A stretch of DNA of 5,129 nucleotides from Rickettsiales bacterium (GCA_023301015.1 JALZVI010000092.1:1-5129), one strand, 5' to 3'. Numbered from the stretch's first letter, positions 1-5,129 are shown. Numbers and translations are program-made. The notes: a model not told the origin generated them from the sequence alone.

Positions 1-813
1 TTCGTCTTCGTCGGCACCCATTGGGCGGCCTGAGCGTTCTGAAACTTTTGTCACCTTCAGCTCTTCAATTATTTCATCAATATTCGTCGCATCAGACGGC
101 GTCGGATACGTAATCCCAATCTCGCCTAGAGAACGGAAACGCATGTTCGCGCCCTTATAATCTTGGCCATGAAACTCACCATATGGCTTCGCGAAATATA
201 GCGGCACAATTGGCATAGATTCGCGTTTGATATATTCCCAGATGTCTAGCTCTGTCCAATGCAAAAGCGGGTGAACGCGTACATGAGTTCCTAGTGGGAA
301 ATCTGTCATATATTGTCCCCAAAACTCAGGTGGTTGCTCTTTAACATCCCATTCGCCTTCAAGGTTGCGGGGTGAGAAATAACGTTCTTTCGCACGAGTT
401 CCTTCCTCATCACGGCGGATACCTGTGATGATTCCGTCAAATTTATGCTCAGCCAAAACCTGCTTCAAACCCAAAGTTTTGCGCGCTGCAACTCGTGCAG
501 AATGCGGCAAAGTTTCGTCTGTATCTTCAATGCCTGGGGCGATTGGATTGATAAGATTAATATTCCATTCCTTCACATATTGATCGCGGAAATCATAAAC
601 TTCCTGCATCTCAAGCTCAGTGTCCACATGCACAAGTGGGAACGGGATATTGCCAAAAAACGCCTTACGCGCCAGATGCACCATCACGTTAGAATCTTTA
701 CCGAAAGACCATAGCATTCCGATTTTACCCAGTTTTTTATACGCCTCACGGAAGATAAAAATACTCTCCGCTTCCAATGTGTCTAGGTGGTTCATTTTTA
801 AATTATCTGTCAT
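1..813 (-). CDS. cysD: Sulfate adenylyltransferase subunit 2 (CysD), C-terminus cut by window edge
   Basis: CysD is the catalytic subunit of bacterial ATP sulfurylase. With the GTPase CysN it makes adenosine 5'-phosphosulfate (APS) from sulfate and ATP in the cytoplasm. The visible 271 codons stay open to the left edge; the family is about 300 residues, so roughly 30 are missing. Seen directly: the PP-loop WSFGKDS at residues 35-41, HVDTE at 62-66, ITGIRRDEEGTRAKER at 128-143, and a C-terminal block with IDEIIEEL followed by SERSGR. The start ATG is preceded at 5 bases by GAGGAG, which also encodes the last Glu-Glu of cysH, and it overlaps the cysH stop as TAATG, so translation is probably coupled. 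The sequence is clearly diverged from the E. coli type: it has a different middle region and an acidic ADEDE tail. The visible part contains no cysteine. cysN or cysNC is expected just beyond the edge but is not seen. Confidence 0.93.
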   Translation of the reverse strand, partial: MTDNLKMNHLDTLEAESIFIFREAYKKLGKIGMLWSFGKDSNVMVHLARKAFFGNIPFPLVHVDTELEMQEVYDFRDQYVKEWNINLINPIAPGIEDTDETLPHSARVAARKTLGLKQVLAEHKFDGIITGIRRDEEGTRAKERYFSPRNLEGEWDVKEQPPEFWGQYMTDFPLGTHVRVHPLLHWTELDIWEYIKRESMPIVPLYFAKPYGEFHGQDYKGANMRFRSLGEIGITYPTPSDATNIDEIIEELKVTKVSERSGRPMGADEDE

Positions 814-1562
814 TACTTCTCCTCGTTAATTTCAATTTCTTCCGTGCTAACCCACAACCCACATTCCTGCTTCTGCTCGCCATCGTCACCCTTCGTGTGC
901 GCCCAGCGTCCTGCGCGTTCATCCTCGCCCTCGGCGACTGGAACGGTGGAGTGCTTTGAGCCGATGGATTTATAGCCCTTTGCCACTAGCGGATGCGGCG
1001 GCAGGCTATGCTCCGCAAACTCGGCGGCGATGTCTTCCTTGCTCCAATTATGCAGCGGGTTGATGCGGAAAACGCCGTCTTCGTCCAGCTCAACAATGTC
1101 CATATTCTCGCGGTCAGAAGTCTGGTAGGATTTGCGGCCAGTAATAATCGCCTCAAACTCGTTAGTTTTCAACAGGCACTGCAATGGCTCAACTTTGCGA
1201 ATCCATTCGTTGCGGTTTGGCTGCTTTTCCCACAAATCGCCATCAGGATCAATGCGACTCACCAACTCTTCGCACGGCTTTAGGCGACGCAAATTGGTTA
1301 GCGCAAAATGCTTTTCCAAATCGGCGGCATATTGCAAAGTTTCGTCAAAATGCTGCTCGGTGTCGAGGAACAAAACTGGAAGCGCGGGGTTGATTTCGGC
1401 TATTTGACGAATTGAAACGGCTGAATGCGAACCGAAAGATGAGAGCAGGGCAACCTTGCCCGCGAAATCTTGTGTAATCACCGCATCCAAAATTTGCGCA
1501 GCAGAAAATGATGAGTATTTCTCATTCAATCTCGCAGCCAACGCTTGCTTTTCCTCAGTCAT
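813..1562 (-). CDS. cysH: Phosphoadenylyl-sulfate (or adenylyl-sulfate) reductase without iron-sulfur cysteines
   Basis: This 249-residue cytoplasmic enzyme reduces activated sulfate (PAPS or APS) to sulfite, using thioredoxin or glutaredoxin as electron donor. Family motifs seen: the PP-loop-like SSFGSHS at 41-47, LFLDTEQHF at 64-72, IRKVEPL at 121-127, ITGRKSYQ at 140-147, EGEDERAGRW at 211-220, and the catalytic ECGL with Cys234. In APS reductases a Cys-Cys pair sits just before the RKVEPL block and a CxxC follows the IG near residue 200. Here those positions are Asn118, Glu119, Ser202 and Ser205, so no [4Fe-4S] cluster can bind. GSKHST at 201-206 resembles the GDTHTT of E. coli PAPS reductase, so PAPS is the more likely substrate by inference, although cluster-free APS reductases exist. 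The residue after ECGL is Trp, where His is usual. The start directly abuts the upstream stop and has AAGGA just upstream. Confidence 0.93.
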   Translation of the reverse strand: MTEEKQALAARLNEKYSSFSAAQILDAVITQDFAGKVALLSSFGSHSAVSIRQIAEINPALPVLFLDTEQHFDETLQYAADLEKHFALTNLRRLKPCEELVSRIDPDGDLWEKQPNRNEWIRKVEPLQCLLKTNEFEAIITGRKSYQTSDRENMDIVELDEDGVFRINPLHNWSKEDIAAEFAEHSLPPHPLVAKGYKSIGSKHSTVPVAEGEDERAGRWAHTKGDDGEQKQECGLWVSTEEIEINEEK

Positions 1563-2084
1563 TTAGTCCTTACATCCCTTGCAAAGCCATTTGCGGCTCT
1601 TTACATAATCTTCCGTTTTCGTATTCACTTCTCCAAAACTATCACCCTGCGCTTTCCATTCCACGCGTTTGGCGGCAATCTCGGTCATCTTTTCTTCCCA
1701 ATCGGCTGGGTAGCATTCTTCCAAACATTCCCGAATCAGACGCGCTGTTCCTGGAGATTTTCCATTAGTCGAAACACTAATTTGCAAATCGCCACGTTGG
1801 ATGAATGTTTGGAAATAAAAATCGCAAAGCGGCTTATTATCTTCCACATTCACGATGCATTTTGCGGCTTTGGCTTGCGCGTGCAAACTTTCCGCCTTGG
1901 GTGCATCAACAATCATCACAATATCAAATTCTGCAAATTCAATATCATTCTCATTCTTCGTATTATAAGCCTTGAGCTTGCTCGCCCCCGACTTACGCAA
2001 AATCTCTTCCCGACGCTCAAACTGGGTTCCCTCGCCAATTAGGGCAACAGAAAGCTTCTCCAAATTCAACATAATCGGTAACAT
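1563..2084 (-). CDS. Siroheme synthase N-terminal domain protein (precorrin-2 dehydrogenase / sirohydrochlorin ferrochelatase type)
   Basis: This 173-residue protein matches the NAD-dependent dehydrogenase/ferrochelatase half of CysG (Met8-like). That half oxidises precorrin-2 to sirohydrochlorin and inserts iron to form siroheme, the cofactor of sulfite reductase. Seen: the opening MLPIMLNLE, a Rossmann-type loop at 16-25, NVEDNKPLCDF at 79-89 keeping the Asp that corresponds to the catalytic Asp of CysG, and the signature STNGKSPGTARLIRE at 105-119. The uroporphyrinogen methyltransferase half of full-length CysG is absent, so that step must be encoded elsewhere. The glycine loop is degenerate: GEGTQFERR where GGGxVAxR is typical. 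The C-terminus ends in an unusual CKGC. An AAGGTAGG ribosome site lies just before the chosen ATG; the Met at residue 5 is a less likely start. It is the first gene of the cysH-cysD operon, which supports a role in sulfite reduction. Confidence 0.85.
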   Translation of the reverse strand: MLPIMLNLEKLSVALIGEGTQFERREEILRKSGASKLKAYNTKNENDIEFAEFDIVMIVDAPKAESLHAQAKAAKCIVNVEDNKPLCDFYFQTFIQRGDLQISVSTNGKSPGTARLIRECLEECYPADWEEKMTEIAAKRVEWKAQGDSFGEVNTKTEDYVKSRKWLCKGCKD

Positions 2085-2091
2085 TGCCTAC

Positions 2092-2120
2092 CTTATAGCT
2101 AGTGTTTAGCCATAATGCAA
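2092..2120 (-). promoter_or_regulatory. Possible sigma-70-like promoter for the siroheme synthase-cysH-cysD operon
   Basis: On the minus strand TTGCAT (2120-2115) and TATAAG (2097-2092) are separated by exactly 17 bases. The -35 element is weak (3 of 6 to consensus) and the -10 good (5 of 6). A transcript from here would begin about one base before the ATG at 2084 and would omit the AAGGTAGG ribosome site, so the match may be fortuitous. The operon could also be served by read-through from the DUF481 gene. Confidence 0.25.
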
Positions 2121-2164
2121 GAAAAAAATGTGGATTAATTTATTCTACAAAGAATTGATGTGCT

Positions 2165-3073
2165 TTAGAAGTCGTAGACGATATTCGCCATTGTTCTTGT
2201 GTCCAACTTGTCCGTGCCGCTTGGAACTTCTGAAATATGCTCCATCTCATAGCCAACTTTTAGGCCTAAGCTATCCGAGATTTTTGTTTGCAAAGCAGAT
2301 TTTGACAATGAAAAGAATGTCCCATTTGCATGTTCAGTAGACAGATGTTGCGTGAAAGATAGCCCGTCATTAATCGCCCATTCCAAGTCGCCTGAGATTC
2401 TTTGTAGGAAGTTGTTTTCTGCATCGCCATTTTCTCGTTTTGCTTGCTGAAAACCAAGTGCGGCTTCTGCTGAAAGTTTGAACTCGTCAGTGTCGAAATA
2501 TTTATGGCCATAACCAACCACTTCTGAAAGGCGATATTCATACCCGCTAAAGCGATCCTTCACCCAGTCAAATTCACCAAATACATATTCTGTGGCGGAC
2601 AAATTATTGCGCGATTGTAGTCCTGCGCGATATTCTTCAGTGCTGCGCACGTCGTTACTGCTGTTGTTTGCTGCGCTGAATGCTAGGATATGCTCCCAGT
2701 CACCGATGGTCTTTGAAAGCTTTGCCGCGCCGTTGAGGTTTTCATTTTCACTATTCCCTGTTTGCACCAAAAGCCCGCCTTCAACCGCGCCTTCCCATCC
2801 TTCTGTCCAGAAATTTGCAAGGTCATTTGCCGCATTTGCAACGCCTGCTGCTGGTTCAAAGCTTTCAACAGCTGCCACTTCTGGCGCAGTTTTTTCCGTG
2901 ATATATTCTTGAATATCCGCTGCATATGAAGGGTTATCAGCTTCTGCCTTGGCAGTTACGGCTTCAATAATAAACTGGTCGTCAGTCGCGATTGCCTTGT
3001 CGATTGAACTTTGAATATCCGCTGGAATGATAGCGAGTTGGACAATTATTGCCATAGAGCTTGTTAAGATCAT
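2165..3073 (-). CDS. DUF481 family outer-membrane beta-barrel protein (YdiY-like, 'salt-induced' type)
   Basis: The 302-residue product has the DUF481 outer-membrane protein pattern. The barrel begins at WEGAVEGGLLVQTGNSENE (93-111) and runs through the family-typical YVFGEFDWVKDRFSGYEYR (163-181), with alternating hydrophobic strands to a terminal NIVYDF. The final aromatic Phe is the usual signal for insertion by the BAM complex. Residues about 17-58 (IPADIQSSIDKAIATDDQ onward) form the short helical, Ala-rich segment seen in alphaproteobacterial members. Function is poorly known; relatives are called salt-induced outer-membrane proteins. The start is fixed by AAGGAAG 5 bases upstream and by an in-frame TAA 18 bases upstream with no start codon between. 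The signal peptide is odd: hydrophobic from about residue 8 to 17 but with no Lys or Arg at the N-terminus. The gene lies 80 bases upstream of the cys operon on the same strand. Confidence 0.85.
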   Translation of the reverse strand: MILTSSMAIIVQLAIIPADIQSSIDKAIATDDQFIIEAVTAKAEADNPSYAADIQEYITEKTAPEVAAVESFEPAAGVANAANDLANFWTEGWEGAVEGGLLVQTGNSENENLNGAAKLSKTIGDWEHILAFSAANNSSNDVRSTEEYRAGLQSRNNLSATEYVFGEFDWVKDRFSGYEYRLSEVVGYGHKYFDTDEFKLSAEAALGFQQAKRENGDAENNFLQRISGDLEWAINDGLSFTQHLSTEHANGTFFSLSKSALQTKISDSLGLKVGYEMEHISEVPSGTDKLDTRTMANIVYDF

Positions 3074-3107
3074 GATACTTCCTTTTTGGTTTATTTATAC
3101 ACCGCGA

Positions 3108-3136
3108 AGCATAGATGATATGAAAATGGGTTTCAA
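3108..3136 (-). promoter_or_regulatory. Predicted sigma-70-like promoter of the DUF481 gene
   Basis: On the minus strand TTGAAA (3136-3131) and TATGCT (3113-3108) are spaced by exactly 17 bases. They match the TTGACA and TATAAT consensus at 5 and 4 of 6 positions. Transcription would start near 3101, leaving a leader of about 27 bases with the AAGGAAG ribosome site before the ATG at 3073. Position and spacing fit well; the match is by eye only. Confidence 0.5.
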
Positions 3137-3224
3137 GAGGTGCTTTACATAAATCAAGGAGTTGTCTATTAAGATACTCTGGCCTAGATCTAGTTCAATT
3201 CGAGCTATACTATAGACTAGATGC

Positions 3225-3314
3225 GGAGAGGTGGCCGAGCGGTCGAAGGCGCACGCTTGGAAAGTGTGTGTGCTAGCAATAGTACCGTGGGTTCGAATCC
3301 CATCCTCTCCGCCA
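3225..3314 (+). tRNA. tRNA-Ser, anticodon GGA
   Basis: A complete class II tRNA can be folded by hand. The acceptor stem pairs GGAGAGG (3225-3231) with CCTCTCC (3304-3310), followed by discriminator G and an encoded CCA (3312-3314). The D arm has GCC/GGC (3234-3236, 3248-3250). The anticodon stem 3252-3256/3264-3268 has one G-U pair and a seven-base loop TTGGAAA with anticodon GGA at 3259-3261, which reads UCC and UCU. The long variable arm typical of serine tRNAs is a 6-bp stem (3270-3275/3280-3285) closed by a GCAA loop. The T arm carries GGTTCGAAT. The flanking GC at 3223-3224 can extend the acceptor helix in the precursor by pairing with 3311-3312. It is transcribed divergently from the DUF481 gene and upstream of astB. 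Confidence 0.97.
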
Positions 3315-3349
3315 TGCAGTCTTCAATCCCTCTTCTTTCAGCCCATTTT

Positions 3350-3378
3350 AATATACATATAGCTTATAGTCGTATATT
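3350..3378. repeat. AT-rich inverted repeat just upstream of astB (operator or weak hairpin)
   Basis: AATATAC (3350-3356) and GTATATT (3372-3378) are perfect 7-bp inverted arms separated by 15 bases, ending 9 bases before the astB ATG. The right arm contains a good -10-like TATATT (3373-3378) and is followed by more T residues. It could be a dimeric regulator site for astB, or a weak terminator hairpin after the tRNA; the stem has only one G-C pair, so a terminator seems less likely. Confidence 0.35.
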
Positions 3379-3387
3379 TTTAACAGT

Positions 3388-4653
3388 ATGAAATCTTATA
3401 GCGAAGTGAATTTTGATGGCATTCCTGCGCCGTATCATAATTATGGTGGGTTAGCGTTTGGAAACAAGGCTTCTGCAGGCAACGGCGGTGACATATCTCG
3501 TCCGCAAGAAGCTGCTTTGCAAGCTCTTGAGAAGGCGAAATTTCTTGCGGATTTAGGTGTGAAGCAGGCAATTCTACCGCCCCAACTGCGTCCGGAATTT
3601 GATTATTTACGTGAAAACGGAGTTGTAGGCAGTGAAGCTGAGATTTTAGCACAAAAACCAGAAATCCTACCAAAGTTATATTCTTCTGCGTCCATGTGGA
3701 CGGCTAATGCTGCAACAATTGCCCCTTCCATTGATACACAAAAATTAAGCGTTGTGACGGCAAACCTATCTGCAAACCTGCATCGTTCTATTGAAGCAAA
3801 ATATACGCACAGAATTTTAGAGCAAATTTTTGAAGGCTTTGCTGTTCACGAGCCGTTGGATAATGAATTGGGCGATGAAGGCGCGGCAAATCATACTCGC
3901 CTAACTCCAAAGCATGGAGAAGCTGGTGTGCATATTTTTGTCTATGGCGCAGATACCAAAAAGTTCCCTGCAAGGCAAAGCTTAGAAGCTTCAAAGAAGG
4001 TTGCAGAATTACTAGGCGTTGAAGGTCTGTTTCTAAAGCAAAGCCCTGAAGCGATTGATGCTGGGGTTTTTCATAATGATGTTATTTCTGTCGGCAATGA
4101 AAACGTCTTTTTATACCACGAAAAAGCATTCGCTGATGGTGGTGCAATAGAGCAAATAAAAGATGCATATCCCGCAGATGATTTGGTTTTAATTAAGATT
4201 GCAGAGAGTGATTTGTCGTTAGAAGAGGCTGTAAAAACATATTTCTTCAACAGCCAAATTGTAACTTTGCCAAATGGCGAGATGATTGTAATTGCACCGG
4301 AAGAGGCAAAGCAAAATGCGAATGCGGAAGATTTGTTTGTAAAAATAAAGAGGGATGATTCTAATCCAATTTCTGAGGTTCATTATAAAAACCTACGCCA
4401 GAGTATGAGAAATGGTGGTGGCCCAGCTTGCTTGCGCTTGCGCGTGGTAATGAACGATGAAGAAATCTCTCAAGTAGAGCAAAATGCCAACGTTTTTTTG
4501 AATGACGAATTATACGGCAAACTTACAGGGTGGGTAAAGAAATTCTACCCCGAAGAATTAGTGCCCGAAGATTTGTATGATATCGAATTGTATAAAAACA
4601 CTCGTGCGGCATTAGAAGAGCTGGAAGAGATCACGAAGTTGTCGATTCTATAA
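3388..4653 (+). CDS. astB: N-succinylarginine dihydrolase (AstB)
   Basis: AstB hydrolyses N2-succinylarginine to N2-succinylornithine, two ammonia and CO2. This is the second step of the arginine succinyltransferase (AST) pathway, which lets cells use arginine as nitrogen and carbon source. The 421-residue product is slightly shorter than the 447-residue E. coli enzyme. Conserved blocks appear in order: EVNFDGIPAPYHNYGGLAFG (6-25), MWTANAATIAPS (103-114), LHRSIEA (131-137), GDEGAANHTR (162-171), GVFHNDVISV (226-235) and SMRNGGGPACLRLRVV (339-354). The catalytic triad known for E. coli AstB (Glu174, His248, Cys365) corresponds to Glu164, His229 and Cys348, all present, so the enzyme should be active. 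The family's C-terminal extension is slightly trimmed. No convincing Shine-Dalgarno precedes the ATG (TTTTTAACAGT), so a short-leader transcript is possible. No astA, astC, astD or astE lies beside it in the window. Confidence 0.95.
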   Translation: MKSYSEVNFDGIPAPYHNYGGLAFGNKASAGNGGDISRPQEAALQALEKAKFLADLGVKQAILPPQLRPEFDYLRENGVVGSEAEILAQKPEILPKLYSSASMWTANAATIAPSIDTQKLSVVTANLSANLHRSIEAKYTHRILEQIFEGFAVHEPLDNELGDEGAANHTRLTPKHGEAGVHIFVYGADTKKFPARQSLEASKKVAELLGVEGLFLKQSPEAIDAGVFHNDVISVGNENVFLYHEKAFADGGAIEQIKDAYPADDLVLIKIAESDLSLEEAVKTYFFNSQIVTLPNGEMIVIAPEEAKQNANAEDLFVKIKRDDSNPISEVHYKNLRQSMRNGGGPACLRLRVVMNDEEISQVEQNANVFLNDELYGKLTGWVKKFYPEELVPEDLYDIELYKNTRAALEELEEITKLSIL

Positions 4654-4666
4654 AGTATATTATTCA

Positions 4667-4706
4667 GAGATGCCTGTGGGCTGCATCTTCAGTGAGTCTG
4701 GTTTTT
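4667..4706 (+). terminator. Possible weak terminator hairpin after astB
   Basis: AGATGC (4668-4673) pairs with GCATCT (4683-4688), with an extra G-U pair outside (4667/4689) and a nine-base loop. A run of five T follows at 4702-4706, but 13 bases after the stem, which is too far for a standard intrinsic terminator. It starts 13 bases after the astB stop codon. Confidence 0.3.
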
Positions 4707-4740
4707 CTATGAATATAATTATAACTATGCTAGCTTTTAT

Positions 4741-4746
4741 TATAAT
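4741..4746 (+). promoter_or_regulatory. Candidate -10 element for the DUF4197-like gene
   Basis: A perfect TATAAT lies 28 bases before the start at 4775, in a very AT-rich stretch (4708-4760) that also holds another TATAAT at 4714-4719. No recognisable -35 box sits 16-18 bases upstream of either, so the call rests on the -10 hexamer and its position only. Confidence 0.3.
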
Positions 4747-4774
4747 AACTAACCTCAAACCTATGCGAGTTACT

Positions 4775-5119
4775 ATGAAATACATCCCAATCATTGCCAC
4801 AATCCTGCTGGTTGCTCCATCTGCTGCGCAAAGCGGTTGGCTTGATGATGCAAATGATCTGCTCGGTTCTGAGGCTGGAAGCATTATACAAGAAGCGGTT
4901 GGCGTTAGCGCAAATAGCGGGTCTTCTAATAATAGTAATATTGATTTATCAAGCCTTGCATCGGGCGATGTTGCGGCCGCTCTTAAGGAGGCGCTCACCA
5001 TAGGCTCTAAAAAAGTTGTATCACAACTTGGTTCTAAAAATGGATTTTGGGGTGATGATAGTGACGATAACTTATATTCTTGTGAATATTGGATATATGA
5101 ATTTGTTATCGCTAGATAG
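4775..5119 (+). CDS. DUF4197-like exported protein, apparently truncated or frameshifted
   Basis: From the ATG at 4775 this encodes 114 residues. A typical Sec signal peptide is seen: MKYIPIIATILLVAPSAAQS, with cleavage likely after SAA or AAQ. Next come GWLDDANDLLG, a Ser/Asn-rich linker (about 44-60), and DVAAALKEALTIGSKKVVSQ (65-84) followed by LGSKNGFWGD, the recognisable N-terminal pattern of DUF4197 proteins, whose function is unknown. Relatives continue for about another hundred residues after this point with a conserved I.IPLP segment. Here the sequence turns into DDNLYSCEYWIYEFVIAR and stops. The +1 frame remains open to the window end, so a frameshift (natural or a sequencing error) is plausible. 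The reading frame is open back to an ATG at 4670, but the signal peptide and a weak GCGAG before 4775 favour the later start. An ATG at 4763 is also possible. Confidence 0.6.
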   Translation: MKYIPIIATILLVAPSAAQSGWLDDANDLLGSEAGSIIQEAVGVSANSGSSNNSNIDLSSLASGDVAAALKEALTIGSKKVVSQLGSKNGFWGDDSDDNLYSCEYWIYEFVIAR

Positions 5120-5129
5120 CATTTCTCAG

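Noticed and set aside
1545..2042. 165-codon plus-strand open frame antisense to the siroheme synthase gene
   Set aside because: It lies wholly opposite well-supported minus-strand genes, has no recognisable domain, and its composition looks like a shadow of the real frame.
2085..2164. Riboswitch or leader RNA in front of the cys operon
   Set aside because: The gap is only 80 bases, AT-rich and without paired stems resembling any known sulfur-related riboswitch.
2592..2912. 106-codon plus-strand open frame inside the DUF481 gene
   Set aside because: Antisense shadow of a clear outer-membrane protein gene; no ribosome site or family match seen.
3225..3314. tRNA-Ser as an integration site for a mobile element
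   Set aside because: No integrase gene and no second copy of the tRNA 3' end is visible in the window.
4670..4774. In-frame N-terminal extension of the DUF4197-like gene, with a second hydrophobic segment
   Set aside because: The chosen start gives a clean signal peptide matching the family's beginning, and the extension overlaps the astB downstream hairpin and promoter-like TATAAT elements.
1..5129. A novel defence, mobile or biosynthetic system
   Set aside because: Every gene belongs to a known metabolic or envelope family; there is no repeat array, transposase, toxin-antitoxin pair or unusual gene cassette.

Overview
The window reads as an ordinary chromosomal segment of a Gram-negative proteobacterium, most likely an AT-leaning alphaproteobacterium. 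Three things point there: an outer-membrane DUF481 protein with the N-terminal helical segment that I associate with alphaproteobacterial members, a compact siroheme-synthase/cysH/cysD operon, and a DUF4197-type exported protein. Genus cannot be told from the sequence. I see no mobile element, CRISPR array, phage gene or defence cassette.

Left part (1-2084, minus strand): a tightly packed assimilatory sulfate reduction operon, transcribed right to left. First is a stand-alone siroheme-synthase N-terminal domain (precorrin-2 dehydrogenase/ferrochelatase type). Its stop codon directly abuts the cysH start. The cysH stop overlaps the cysD start by one base (TAATG). cysD runs off the left edge, and cysN would be expected next. 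The set covers sulfate activation (CysD), reduction of the activated sulfate to sulfite (CysH), and the siroheme cofactor of sulfite reductase. The sulfite reductase gene itself is not in the visible part. The main biochemical oddity is CysH: its backbone resembles APS reductases, but all four [4Fe-4S] cysteine positions are replaced while the catalytic ECGL cysteine is kept. This predicts a cluster-free enzyme that probably uses PAPS.

Middle (2165-3314): a minus-strand DUF481 outer-membrane beta-barrel gene, with a good sigma-70-like promoter upstream and no convincing terminator before the cys operon. A divergent tRNA-Ser(GGA) gene with encoded CCA follows. The DUF481/tRNA spacer holds short palindromes and an FNR-like half-site.

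Right part (3388-5129, plus strand): astB, N-succinylarginine dihydrolase of the arginine succinyltransferase pathway, with its catalytic Glu/His/Cys intact but no other ast gene visible. It is followed by a short exported protein resembling the start of DUF4197. That protein leaves the family pattern abruptly and stops just before the right edge, suggesting a frameshift or truncation. No gene-free stretch exceeds about 150 bases.
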